Assembly: GCF_001422325.1 (NCBI RefSeq)
Contig: NZ_LMMR01000001.1
Location: forward strand, 373,256-437,255
DNA from: Leifsonia sp. Leaf264
GTDB lineage: Bacteria; Actinomycetota; Actinomycetes; Actinomycetales; Microbacteriaceae
DNA: 64,000 bases
Direction: 5' to 3'
Numbering within the stretch: position 1 is the first letter of the stretch; each line of letters begins with the position of its first letter. The translations under genes and the position numbers were made by a program. Of the stretch, positions 35,207-43,360 are shown one piece after another. A model generated the notes under the pieces. That model ran no database searches, was not told the origin of the DNA, and saw only the letters and a program-made list of their open reading frames with translations.

Positions 35207-35413
35207 TCATGGTGTCGGGCCGACGATCTGGTATCCGTGGGCTTCGAGGTTGGCGACCATGTGTTCCGCGTACCATTGCGGCCATTCGTCGTCGTGGACG
35301 CCACCGAGGACCGTGGCTTCGTGCACACCGTGGGCTTCGGCAGCCTTATTGAGGATGTCGAGGACGACGGTGAGGGTGGCTTCCGGTGTGAGCGGAGCTG
35401 AGGTGTCGTTCAT
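35207..35413 (-). CDS. Small hypothetical protein
   Basis: 68 residues from ATG 35413, overlapping the VOC-family stop by four bases. Short helical protein (PEATLTVVLDILNKAAEAHG) with an aromatic stretch (DDEWPQWYAEHMV). Not recognised. The tight coupling to its neighbour supports it as real. Confidence 0.6.
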   Translation of the reverse strand: MNDTSAPLTPEATLTVVLDILNKAAEAHGVHEATVLGGVHDDEWPQWYAEHMVANLEAHGYQIVGPTP

Positions 35414-35853
35414 CGTCCGGGTGCCCGCTTCTTGATTTCCTGCAGCATCCAGCCGTTTCCGTCGGGGTCTTCGAAGCTGGCGAAGCTGCCGTAGTCGGCA
35501 CGTTCCGGGTGCGGGCCGGCAAGGCGCTGCTCGGTTCCGGCGTGGTGGAAGATGCCACCGGCGTCGTGGAAGATCTCGGAGACGTCGGCGCCGTGGTCGA
35601 GGAGTTCTTGGCGGGCTTCTTCGATGTCGTAGACGGTGAGTTGGAGGCCTTGGACGAAGCCCGGAGCGGCGGTGGTGAGGCCGGTGCCGAAGATGATCGA
35701 GGCTTCCGAACCGGGTGGTGTGAGCTGGACGACGCGGAAGTCGTCACTGACGGCGAAGTCGGCGTCGAGGCGCCAGCCAAGTGATTCGTAGAAGTTCTTG
35801 GCCTGGTCGACGTCGCTGACTGGGATGACGACGACTTCAAGTTTCATGTCCAT
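35410..35853 (-). CDS. VOC superfamily (glyoxalase/bleomycin-resistance-like) protein
   Basis: 147 residues. The start VVVIPVSDVDQAKNFYESLGW and the end DPDGNGWMLQEI are the paired beta-alpha-beta elements of a vicinal-oxygen-chelate fold, with Glu near the end as a likely metal ligand. The family includes glyoxalases, dioxygenases and antibiotic-binding proteins, and sequence alone does not choose. It lies between the alpha/beta hydrolase and the small gene in the minus-strand operon. Confidence 0.82.
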   Translation of the reverse strand: MDMKLEVVVIPVSDVDQAKNFYESLGWRLDADFAVSDDFRVVQLTPPGSEASIIFGTGLTTAAPGFVQGLQLTVYDIEEARQELLDHGADVSEIFHDAGGIFHHAGTEQRLAGPHPERADYGSFASFEDPDGNGWMLQEIKKRAPGR

Positions 35854-35894
35854 GATGGGGCTCTTTTCATTGGGCGGTATGTGGGCGGTGCCTG

Positions 35895-36734
35895 TTATTC
35901 GGAGAGGAAGGCGTTCACTTCTGCGGCGAACTCGGTGGGGTATTGGAAGAGGAACCCGTGGTTGGCGTTGGGGTAGATCGTGAGGCGGGCGTTCGGCAGG
36001 TGTCCGGCGAGGAGGTAGGAGTTCTCGGTCGGCACCATGATGTCGTTGTCACCGTTGGCGACCAGGGTGGGCTGCAGGATGTTCTCCAGTCGGGCCAAGC
36101 GGGCGTAGTCCTTGATCCCCCACTCGATGGCGGCTGCGGCTTGTGCGTCACGCACGGCGAGGCTGGGGAGGGTGTCGCGGTCATCGGCCCGGGTGAAGAT
36201 GCGGCCGACGAACTCGCCCCCTTTGGCTTGACTGTCGGGGTTTGGGGCGAAGAAGAGGTAGAGGATGTCTTCAGCGCCTTGCTCGTCTTTCATGGCATGG
36301 GCGCGGGGGGTGTCGGTCCAGCCGTGCATGTTGCGGCCGCCTTCCGGGCCGGTACCGGCAAGGATCAACCGGCGGACGAGCGCTGGCCGTTGGAGGGCGA
36401 CTTCCTGGGCGATCATCCCGCCGATGGAGAAGCCGAAGATGTCCACCTGGTCGAAGCCGAGGGTGTCGATGAATGTCAGAGCATCGCGGGCGAAGTCGCG
36501 GAAAGTGTCGGGGATCGCACCGGTGGATAGCCCGATACCGCTCGGGTCGTAGAGAACGACTTCCCGTTCGGCCGAGATCGGGTCGACCAGGTCGGGGTCC
36601 CAGCCGTCGAGGTTGCCGCGGAAGTGTTGCAGGAAGATGACCGGGGTGGTGCCGGTTCGGCCGAACCTTCGGTATGCGTACGAGTTGCCGTTCGGACCGT
36701 CGATGTGCAGATTAGGCGCTGTGTACTGGGACAC
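35895..36734 (-). CDS. Alpha/beta hydrolase (haloperoxidase/esterase-like)
   Basis: 279 residues. QHFRGNLDGWDP holds the oxyanion region, FGFSIGGMIAQEVAL contains the nucleophile Ser in G-F-S-I-G, NGDNDIMVP the acid and NANHGFLFQYP the His. Layout and length fit the non-haem haloperoxidase/esterase group without a cap insertion. It is the first gene of the run that continues through the VOC protein to the flavoprotein and EthD protein, possibly a stress-inducible detoxification set. Confidence 0.82.
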   Translation of the reverse strand: MSQYTAPNLHIDGPNGNSYAYRRFGRTGTTPVIFLQHFRGNLDGWDPDLVDPISAEREVVLYDPSGIGLSTGAIPDTFRDFARDALTFIDTLGFDQVDIFGFSIGGMIAQEVALQRPALVRRLILAGTGPEGGRNMHGWTDTPRAHAMKDEQGAEDILYLFFAPNPDSQAKGGEFVGRIFTRADDRDTLPSLAVRDAQAAAAIEWGIKDYARLARLENILQPTLVANGDNDIMVPTENSYLLAGHLPNARLTIYPNANHGFLFQYPTEFAAEVNAFLSE

Positions 36735-37029
36735 GCTGGTCCCCTTTCAATAGCCGTCGGAGAGTGCAGACGGGGATAGCCGCTCGACAAGACGAGCAGC
36801 GCGCAGGGTCGCCGGTTGCTGTGGACGGTGGGTGGTCCGTCGAGCTGTACGCGGCGTGAGGGCACCTGGGTGGTTGTGTCCTCAGGTCAGAGAGACCTGC
36901 AAGACCAATATCGCCCCGTCGCATCGGCCCGGCATCCGTAGTGCCCGTCGGTATGAAGAGCTCGAGCGGTCTGCCCGTGGCGTGAACCCCTCATCTTTGA
37001 AGCCTGGTGACCGGAGGGCGGCCGATGGG

Positions 37030-37968
37030 TCAGATGAGTGCGTTCCGCAGGGCGAAAGCGGTGGCTTCGCTGCGGCGGCGTACACCGATCTTCCGGTAGA
37101 GGCTGGTGACGTGACGCTCCACGGTCCGGTCGCTGAGCCACATCAACGCTGCGATCTCTTTATTGGTGAGCCCTTGCGCGAGGAGTCCCAGGACTTCTGT
37201 TTCCCGTCGCGTCAACGGCAGTCCCGGCGAGCTGACACGGATGGCTCCGAGAATGGGGACAGGAGATTGTGTTGTGGCCGAGGCCGACTCGAGGTCGCCG
37301 GGCGGCGCGCCTTCGGCGACGGCAGCAGCGGCATCCCGGATTCGGTCTGAGACCAAGGTGAGCGAGGGTTCGACATCGTCGATGAGTGTCCGAAGGATCT
37401 CAGCTTGACGGGCGAGTTTAGCCTCAGCTGCTGTTCGGCTCTGGCGTTCGTTCAAGAGGCTGCGGGCGGTGTGGATGGCAATCGCCGCCTGTCCGGCTGC
37501 CACGCGAAGCAGATGTGTTTCCGTGACGGTGGGGAAGTCGGTGCGCACTGACGACACAAGGACGATGCCAGCTTCCCAGGGCAGCGCGATCTGCAGGCTG
37601 GCGACGCGAACCGCGCCCAGATCGGAAGAGTGAACGGCGATCGTCTTCACTCCGGACACCAATGTCGAGTTCGTTGCGCTCAAGTCGCGGAGTTCGGCAG
37701 GGACGTTGGGGCCGATCGGTCGCCACCCTTCTACAAGAAGCGCCGGTTGGTGTTCATCGAATCGAACGTACACGCCGTCCAGTTGCAGCATGCCGAACAG
37801 GACGCTCAGCAGACCGGTGACAATTTCGATCGGGTCCTGGTCCACCCACATGGCCGGCAAGGCCAGGAGTGCGCCGAGGTCGCGCATCCAGCGCCTCGAC
37901 TCTGACGCGGAAACGTCACCTTCGTCTCGGCCGTAGAGGTTGTCGGCCAGTGTCGTTTCCATGTTCAT
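37030..37968 (-). CDS. LuxR-family regulator with GAF-like N-terminal domain
   Basis: 312 residues. Residues 30-180 form a GAF-like sensory region (IVTGLLSVLFGMLQLDGVYV; GIVLVSSVRTDFPTVTETHLLRVAAGQAA, read in parts) followed by a short coiled segment. The C-terminal LuxR helix-turn-helix is typical: LTRRETEVLGLLAQGLTNKEIA, then LSDRTVERHVTSLYRKIGV. It lies 17 nt downstream of the MEDS-domain gene, so both are probably one unit, and it faces the hydrolase operon in the same direction across 295 bases, so it may activate that operon. Confidence 0.84.
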   Translation of the reverse strand: MNMETTLADNLYGRDEGDVSASESRRWMRDLGALLALPAMWVDQDPIEIVTGLLSVLFGMLQLDGVYVRFDEHQPALLVEGWRPIGPNVPAELRDLSATNSTLVSGVKTIAVHSSDLGAVRVASLQIALPWEAGIVLVSSVRTDFPTVTETHLLRVAAGQAAIAIHTARSLLNERQSRTAAEAKLARQAEILRTLIDDVEPSLTLVSDRIRDAAAAVAEGAPPGDLESASATTQSPVPILGAIRVSSPGLPLTRRETEVLGLLAQGLTNKEIAALMWLSDRTVERHVTSLYRKIGVRRRSEATAFALRNALI

Positions 37969-37985
37969 GGTGACGTCGATTCCGT

Positions 37986-38603
37986 CTAACGGAGATTCTT
38001 CTGGCGGAGGAACTCTGCAGGCGGCACGAAGAACGGGTTCTCTTGCAGCACTCCCCCGACGAGCACCATCGGATGGGTACGGAGGATGTCGATGATGAGT
38101 GCACCATCGAACTGGGCGGTGTCGTAGGCGCAGATGGCGATGTGTCGGCGCCGCAGGTTGACGAAGTTGGCTCGCGCTTCGAATTCAATGAGCTGGTCAG
38201 TGAGGCCGGGTTCGCCGATTGCCCAGCCCATGTTGGCGACGAGGCGGACACGGGGAGAGTCCTGGTCGTCGAACATCCGGTCGAGGAGGGTGAGCATAGC
38301 GTCCGGGTCGAAGCGCCCACCGTTCAGATAGGTGTCAGCCCAACTCTGCACTTCGCACTGGCGACGATTCAGTAAGTCGGCAGCGTCGTACCCAAGGTGT
38401 TGCAGGCGGTTGACTGGCTCGGCCACGTCTGCCGGATCAACGAGGTACACGATCCGGTCTCCGCTTTCGATCCCTTGGCGTACGAACGAATCGAGCACCG
38501 CGAGGTCTTCGTCCTGCCAGTTGACGAAGGCGCACACATGTCGGTGTTGGTCGAGGATCCCGCCCGCGAACGTGACAACATCATCCCCGTTGTCCGTCAC
38601 CAT
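37986..38603 (-). CDS. MEDS-domain sensory protein
   Basis: 205 residues that match the MEDS (DcmR-type sensory) domain alone: HVCAFVNWQDEDLAVLDSFV, then GDRIVYLVDP, and AICAYDTAQFDG near the end with the conserved Tyr-Asp. Such proteins are found with sigma-factor or two-component regulators in actinobacteria. It has no DNA-binding domain of its own, so it probably signals to the adjacent LuxR protein. Ligand unknown. Confidence 0.78.
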   Translation of the reverse strand: MVTDNGDDVVTFAGGILDQHRHVCAFVNWQDEDLAVLDSFVRQGIESGDRIVYLVDPADVAEPVNRLQHLGYDAADLLNRRQCEVQSWADTYLNGGRFDPDAMLTLLDRMFDDQDSPRVRLVANMGWAIGEPGLTDQLIEFEARANFVNLRRRHIAICAYDTAQFDGALIIDILRTHPMVLVGGVLQENPFFVPPAEFLRQKNLR

Positions 38604-38869
38604 GGTCGTCTCGATCCGCTGAGTCTGCCCCCGGTGTGGGTCTAGTCGTCGATCCGGATGCTCCGAGCTTCGGACAATTTAGAACTCCGCATTCAGGCTA
38701 ACTGTCGGAAAGTCCCAACACAATGACTTTGCAGTCAAGCCCCTTGACGCGTCAGCGGTGTTGTGACGGCGGGGCTTCTCGATGCCGGTGAGGTAGCCCA
38801 AGAGTGTTGGAGCACATCATGTCGACAAAGATGACGTCGCGAGCGCCCAGCGCGGCTCGGGAGCGTCTC

Positions 38870-39550
38870 TCAGCCCGCTGCGCGATCCACGAGCGATCCA
38901 GTTCCCGTGAAGACTCCAGGTGCGGGGAATGACTCAAGGAACTGGTCGGCCGCGGCTCGGTCACCCGTGATCTCGATCGCCCCGGTATCGAGTGAAGCCT
39001 CCACGCCGACGCTGCCGAAGAGTACATCCCACCAACTCTGCACTGTCCCCCGCAGCACTGCGTCGGGTTCTTGCGCTGCGCCCCGCTTGATCTGGATCGC
39101 GTCGCTGTCGAGGTGAATGGCGAACTGGTCATCGCCGAGCTGGAGAGCGACCGATACGGTGGACGGCCCGGCAGGCCTGTAGAGAGCCTTCAGGAGCAAT
39201 GCCAAGGAGTCGGCACTCATCTTGGAACCGTGGTGCACGTCCAGACGCGCACCCCACTGCGCCAGTGCGACGACCGCTGGCTCTAGTGCGACGCCGGCCG
39301 AAGTCAACTCATACACCTGAGCTCTGGCCGGAGGGCCGAGCTTGACGCGCTGGATGACGCCGGCCCCTTCCAGTTCCTTCAGCCGCTGACTCAACACGTT
39401 CTGGCTGGCTTGCGGAAGCCCCGATCTAAGGTCGGCGAATCGCTTCGGACCGAACATCAACTCGCGCACGATGAGCAACGCCCAGCGCTCACCGACGGCA
39501 TCCAAGGCCAGGGCTGCGCCGCACTCATCTGCATAACTTCGTTCGCTCAT
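38870..39550 (-). CDS. HxlR-family regulator with SCP2-like C-terminal domain
   Basis: 226 residues. Residues 1-95 are an HxlR winged helix: YADECGAALALDAVGERWALLIVRELMFGPKRFADL (read in parts), then NVLSQRLKELEGAGVI. The first Cys near residue 10 is the redox/electrophile-sensing position in this family. The rest resembles a sterol-carrier (SCP2) lipid-binding domain (QFAIHLDSDAIQIKRG; VLRGTVQSWWDVLFG), a known HxlR fusion. It is divergent from 39625 with a nested palindrome between. Confidence 0.82.
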   Translation of the reverse strand: MSERSYADECGAALALDAVGERWALLIVRELMFGPKRFADLRSGLPQASQNVLSQRLKELEGAGVIQRVKLGPPARAQVYELTSAGVALEPAVVALAQWGARLDVHHGSKMSADSLALLLKALYRPAGPSTVSVALQLGDDQFAIHLDSDAIQIKRGAAQEPDAVLRGTVQSWWDVLFGSVGVEASLDTGAIEITGDRAAADQFLESFPAPGVFTGTGSLVDRAAG

Positions 39551-39563
39551 AAAAAAAGATTAC

Positions 39564-39593
39564 CCTAAACGCACCAGTTGGTGCTACTTTAGG
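39564..39593. promoter_or_regulatory. Nested palindromic operator in the HxlR divergent gap
   Basis: An inner inverted repeat GCACCA-GT-TGGTGC (39571-39584) is flanked by an outer pair CCTAAA (39564-39569) and TTTAGG (39588-39593). It sits midway between the HxlR start (39550) and the operon start (39625), the expected place for an HxlR dimer site. Confidence 0.68.
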
Positions 39594-39624
39594 ACTACGC
39601 AGTACTAAACAAGGAGTAAACATC

Positions 39625-40350
39625 ATGGACGCACTACTCGAAAAGGTTCTCGAAGCTCATGGCGGCAAAGCCCGCTGGGACGAACTGAAGACCGTCAAGG
39701 CAACCATCACCTACGGCGGCCCGTTCTGGGAGTTCAAGGGAAACGCGGACTTCGCCGTCACTGAGATCGTCGAAGCCGACCTCTACCAGGAATGGATCCG
39801 CCACACCGAACCCGAAACCGGCCGCGTGATCGAGTACTACAAGAAGGCCGACAAGGTCATCATCATGGACGCCGACGGCAAGGTCGTCGACGAGCTCGAG
39901 AACCCACGCGCCAGCTTCGACGGCTACACGACAGAGACCAAGTGGACCGCCGCACAGGCCGGGTACTTCCGCAGCTACGCCGTATGGCACTACCTCGCCG
40001 AACCCATCGTCTTCACCCTCCCCGGCGTCGAGGCTCACGAGATCGAGCCGTGGACCGAAGGCGACGAGACCTGGCGGGTCCTGCAGGTCACCTACCCGAA
40101 GACCATCGATGCCCACAACGAAGTCGAGCTGTACTACTTCAACGAGGCCGGGTTGCTCCGCCGCATGGACTACCAGCCTGTCGTGAACGGCTACTCCCCC
40201 ACCGCCCACTACATCCAGGAGACCGACCTCATCGACGGACTTCCGGTACCCACCCTCCGGTACGTCCACATCCGCAACGACGACCGCACACCCGACCTGT
40301 CCTGGGTTCCCATCACCCTCGCCCTCAGCGACGTCTCCTTCAACAGCTAA
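39625..40350 (+). CDS. Hypothetical protein, LolA/LppX-like beta fold likely
   Basis: 241 residues from ATG 39625 with AAGGAG upstream. No signal peptide. Alternating strands with many aromatic residues (ATITYGGPFWEFKGNADFAV; YYKKADKVIIMDADGKVVDEL) suggest an antiparallel beta half-barrel like LolA-type lipid carriers. I cannot name a family with certainty. It is the first gene controlled by the divergent HxlR-SCP2 regulator, so a hydrophobic small molecule is a fair guess for the ligand. Confidence 0.65.
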   Translation: MDALLEKVLEAHGGKARWDELKTVKATITYGGPFWEFKGNADFAVTEIVEADLYQEWIRHTEPETGRVIEYYKKADKVIIMDADGKVVDELENPRASFDGYTTETKWTAAQAGYFRSYAVWHYLAEPIVFTLPGVEAHEIEPWTEGDETWRVLQVTYPKTIDAHNEVELYYFNEAGLLRRMDYQPVVNGYSPTAHYIQETDLIDGLPVPTLRYVHIRNDDRTPDLSWVPITLALSDVSFNS

Positions 40351-40392
40351 GCAACCCAAGTAACACCTACGCAGATCCGAGAACCGATTCTC

Positions 40393-40710
40393 ATGAACCA
40401 GCTCCAGGCCGCACTCCCCGCGGCAGACAAGAACACCGCCCAGGCCCCGGCAGACGCATTCCAGGACCTCACCCTCCCGCAGTTCCACAACCTCCTCACC
40501 GAGGCCGGCCTGCAGAGCACCCCCCAGCACGCCAAGCAGGGCAGGATCCGTGCCGCCCTGAACCGCTGGTTCGGCGGATGGAGCTTCATGAGCGTCGGCG
40601 GCCTCATCAGCTACGCCTACCTCGCGAACAGCGCCGGCTTCGTCGTCATCAGCCCGTACTTCTACGCCATCCCGAACTACATCCCCGGCGCGGACCCCAC
40701 CCGCCCGTAG
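40393..40710 (+). CDS. Small protein, paralogue of the product at 34800
   Basis: 105 residues. It shares the DAFQDLTLPQF motif, central Arg/Trp helix and aromatic hydrophobic C-terminus with the 106-residue protein at 34800-35120. Family unknown. It follows the 39625 gene by 42 nt and precedes a stable hairpin (40742-40780) and the 40804 gene. Confidence 0.62.
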   Translation: MNQLQAALPAADKNTAQAPADAFQDLTLPQFHNLLTEAGLQSTPQHAKQGRIRAALNRWFGGWSFMSVGGLISYAYLANSAGFVVISPYFYAIPNYIPGADPTRP

Positions 40711-40741
40711 CCAACACCGCTCGCCACACGGAAACCACCAG

Positions 40742-40780
40742 CGCCCGCGTCGCTCCGCATACCGGAACGACGCGGGCGCA
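40742..40780 (+). terminator. Strong hairpin between 40393 and 40804 genes
   Basis: A perfect 12-bp stem (GCGCCCGCGTCG with CGACGCGGGCGC) and a 15-base loop, without a T run. It lies inside an otherwise co-directional operon 23 nt before the next start, so it may be a terminator, an attenuator or an RNA-processing site. Confidence 0.6.
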
Positions 40781-40803
40781 CCCACAACATCCAGGAGAAC
40801 CTC

Positions 40804-41322
40804 ATGGGCATCATCGACACCCTCTTCGGCCGCAAGCTCCGCGAACCGACCGTCCCCGCACCCTTCACCCCGACACCGGGAACAGCTGACGAACTCGCCG
40901 TTCAGCGCTACGAATACCTCCTTCGCAACGCCAGCCCCGACACGGTCGAACAGGTACACACCGAAGCGTTCGCGAAAATGAGCTACGCGCAGCGAGACCT
41001 GATGTTCGACCAGCTCGTCGCCCGAGCCGCCGCAAACGACGAAAGACCAGCCGACGCGACCCCCGCCTCACTCGCAGCCACCGCGACACTGGTGGAGAAA
41101 AGACAGCCCGGGTCCATCAAACGCCTGTTCGGCAACGCCGGCGCCAACCCCCTCTGGGGCGACCCGAACTCCATGTTCTACCTGTTCGTCAGCTACTCCA
41201 TCGCCTCAGACCTGTCCACTGCATACTTCCTGAGCCAGGCCATCTCCGCCGATACGGCTGCTCCCACAGAAGCGGTTATGGAAACGAGCGAGGGCGAGTT
41301 CTTTGGGGACTTCGGTCTTTAG
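40804..41322 (+). CDS. Hypothetical protein with conserved actinobacterial N-terminal helical domain
   Basis: 172 residues from ATG 40804, with AGGAG upstream. The segment YEYLLRNASPDTVEQVHTEAFAKMS (read in parts) and YAQRDLMFDQLVARAAANDERP resembles a family of actinobacterial proteins often mislabelled cation-transporting ATPase; there is no ATPase motif here. The C-terminus has a possible weak membrane or amphipathic stretch (SMFYLFVSYSIASDLSTAYFLSQ) and ends in EFFGDFGL. It is the third gene of the HxlR-controlled set. Confidence 0.6.
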   Translation: MGIIDTLFGRKLREPTVPAPFTPTPGTADELAVQRYEYLLRNASPDTVEQVHTEAFAKMSYAQRDLMFDQLVARAAANDERPADATPASLAATATLVEKRQPGSIKRLFGNAGANPLWGDPNSMFYLFVSYSIASDLSTAYFLSQAISADTAAPTEAVMETSEGEFFGDFGL

Positions 41323-41797
41323 ACAGGCTGGCCCTGCGAACGCGATACGTCCTGGAGGTGTAGCCCGAAAGGCAGTCGCCAACGGGACCTGATGATCGAG
41401 TTCTCGCGCGTAGGTGGAGGCTGCAATAGGTCGTGCCCGTTTAGCCCGCCCGGTGTGGTTGCCCGCAGCGGTGCCCTTTGCGGTGAAGCATAAGATGCTG
41501 GACAACCCAGTGACGGGCAACCTTCCGGAGACCTCTCAAGAGGAAGAGGAGTGGCCTCCTAGTCCGATTCAAGCCGCTACCGCAGAAATTGGATCGCCCT
41601 CTTTCTGACATGGATGGCGGCTCCGATGGTTGGAAGACAGCGCCCACGGACAGCTGCTCCAAGTTCGATAGTGATCCTTCTGAAGGGTCAGATCAGCCCA
41701 ACCAGGATTCCAACGTGGAAGTCTCGTGTCGGCGGTATGCGTGACAGCCTGCGCAATAGCGAGAAACTAGAGCAGCGCCAATGGGCGAAACAACGTC
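41323..41797. other. Gap of about 475 bases
   Basis: Between a plus-strand operon and a convergent NrdR-like gene. A 64-codon frame at 41414 lacks a ribosome site and family resemblance, and I do not count it. Nothing else recognised. Confidence 0.45.
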
Positions 41798-42793
41798 TCA
41801 CAGCGCTCTCGCCCACCGCCTCCAGTCTTTCGACACGATGAGTCGGTGAGACGGAGCACGGATGAGGTCGTCGACTTCGTCCGCGAACTCTCGGACCCCA
41901 CGAATGTTCTTCGCGACCGTCGCCCATCTGAGATACCCGATGTCGTCGACACGCCGTAGCCCAGCCAGAACTGACGCTGAGACCTGGGTGGAGTGGACGG
42001 CCCGCTGACCTCGAAGGTCGTTCAAGACCAAGTGAGCAACGATCAAGGACTTGGCGTCGGCATCTCGTCTACCCCACAGCGCTGCGCTTACGCCCTTTAG
42101 AAGTTGTCGCAACGCAAAATCCGGTGTGCGGCCGTCACGTTTGAGAACGCTCTCGGGTCGCCACTCAAGCCGCTTGGGAGCCGGCGGCCGTGGACCTACA
42201 CCATCGGTGAAGTGCCCTTGCTGGGCACGCGTTCTAAGGTTCGGGTACCGCCGATTCACCCACGCCAGTACGCATTCCGCGTCCAACCAGCCTTCGCGAT
42301 AGTCATTGCGACCCTGGATCGCCATGACGTAGAGCAATTCGGCCATCCTGTACTGGTTGCCGGTACCGATCCTCATGATCGCCTCCACCGCCTCCGACAC
42401 TTGCGTGTCGGGGATAGCACCAACAATGTCCGGACGGCTGCGGAATTCCTCAGGGGTGAGTCGCGTCGTATTCGAACTCAACTTCCGTTCAATCCGTTCA
42501 GTCGCCCGCGCCGCCACGTTCTCCAGAGTTGTGGAATCAAGTGGCCCCTTCCGTCCGAAGAGGATTCGCTCAAGATCGTCGCGCAGGCGCTGTCCACTGA
42601 AGGTCCCCCGAGCTAGAGCATTGTCGCTGGACCGCCGAAGCGCATACAGGCTTATGTCAGGGGCGATCGGCGTCTCGACAGTTCGGAAACTGTGGCCGTT
42701 CTCGCAACGCCTTAGGCGTTGGACGCGCGAGCTCTCGGAACTCGGGCGGGTGTTTGGCACGGACGTAGGTGATCCACACACAGGACACAGCAT
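41798..42793 (-). CDS. NrdR-like regulator with two ATP-cone-like regions
   Basis: 331 residues from ATG 42793; the open frame upstream has no NrdR character. The N-terminus MLCPVCGSPTSV to RRCENGHSFRT mirrors the NrdR zinc ribbon, with His replacing the last Cys. It is followed by an ATP-cone-like region (ALARGTFSGQRLRDDLERIL, residues about 50-130) and a second near 210-320 (VLKRDGRTPDFALRQLLKGV; then YLRWATVAKNI and VREFADEV, which closely mirror the end of true NrdR). NrdR represses ribonucleotide reductase genes and is about 155 residues, so this is twice the normal size. No NrdR box or nrd gene is visible nearby. Confidence 0.68.
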   Translation of the reverse strand: MLCPVCGSPTSVPNTRPSSESSRVQRLRRCENGHSFRTVETPIAPDISLYALRRSSDNALARGTFSGQRLRDDLERILFGRKGPLDSTTLENVAARATERIERKLSSNTTRLTPEEFRSRPDIVGAIPDTQVSEAVEAIMRIGTGNQYRMAELLYVMAIQGRNDYREGWLDAECVLAWVNRRYPNLRTRAQQGHFTDGVGPRPPAPKRLEWRPESVLKRDGRTPDFALRQLLKGVSAALWGRRDADAKSLIVAHLVLNDLRGQRAVHSTQVSASVLAGLRRVDDIGYLRWATVAKNIRGVREFADEVDDLIRAPSHRLIVSKDWRRWARAL

Positions 42794-42988
42794 TCCATGC
42801 CGTCTTCGGCTGTCTATAGGCGCATCCCAGCTTTCACTCACGAAATGCAGGGTACTGGGCTCTATACAGCCGTCCAGCACAACTTCATGTTCAGCGCACG
42901 TGTTCGGATATACCAGGGCGCGCAATTGAATCCAAGGTGAATGTAGGAAGGGCGACCAGCTCTCACCCAACACTCCAAAGGAGATCCG

Positions 42989-43360
42989 ATGAAAACGATG
43001 AAGTTGGCCCTGATAGGAGCGATCACGGCACTGCTAGTGCTAGCGCCGTTGACGACAAGCCCCTCGTTGGCTGCGGGCAATCGCGTTCAGGAGGCTACTA
43101 ACCTCAACGTGAGGACGGTTTCGATCCCGGAGTGGTACCAGTTCTGTGCGAACACACGTCCAGTGGGTATCACCTCGGCGAAGGCCGGCTACATGAACGC
43201 CTATAAGGAAGCATCGGGCGTAACCTGCAAATGGTGGGTAATCCCGTGGGGCGCTGGCTTCCCTCACACTGTAAAGAAGTACTACAGCTGGGATTCGGTC
43301 TGCCGATACTACGGCTCGCGCTTTGCCTACGTGAAGAATGGCTATCCCTGGTGCTGGTAA
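42989..43360 (+). CDS. Small secreted Cys/Trp/Tyr-rich protein
   Basis: 123 residues from ATG 42989, with AAAGGAG upstream. A clear signal peptide (KLALIGAITALLVLAPLTT, cleavage near SLAAG at about residue 30) leaves a mature protein of about 93 residues with four Cys, eight Tyr and six Trp, ending in YPWCW. Four cysteines could form two disulphides. I do not recognise the family; a secreted bacteriocin-like or cell-wall protein is possible. A terminator hairpin follows 15 nt after the stop. It is divergent from the NrdR-like gene. Confidence 0.65.
   Translation: MKTMKLALIGAITALLVLAPLTTSPSLAAGNRVQEATNLNVRTVSIPEWYQFCANTRPVGITSAKAGYMNAYKEASGVTCKWWVIPWGAGFPHTVKKYYSWDSVCRYYGSRFAYVKNGYPWCW

Noticed and set aside
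39634-40959. 441-codon minus-strand frame opposite the HxlR-controlled operon
   Set aside because: Gly/Val/Asp-rich shadow translation spanning three real plus-strand genes and their gaps.
41414-41608. Possible small gene in the gap after 41322
   Set aside because: No ribosome site, composition unlike neighbours, no motif.
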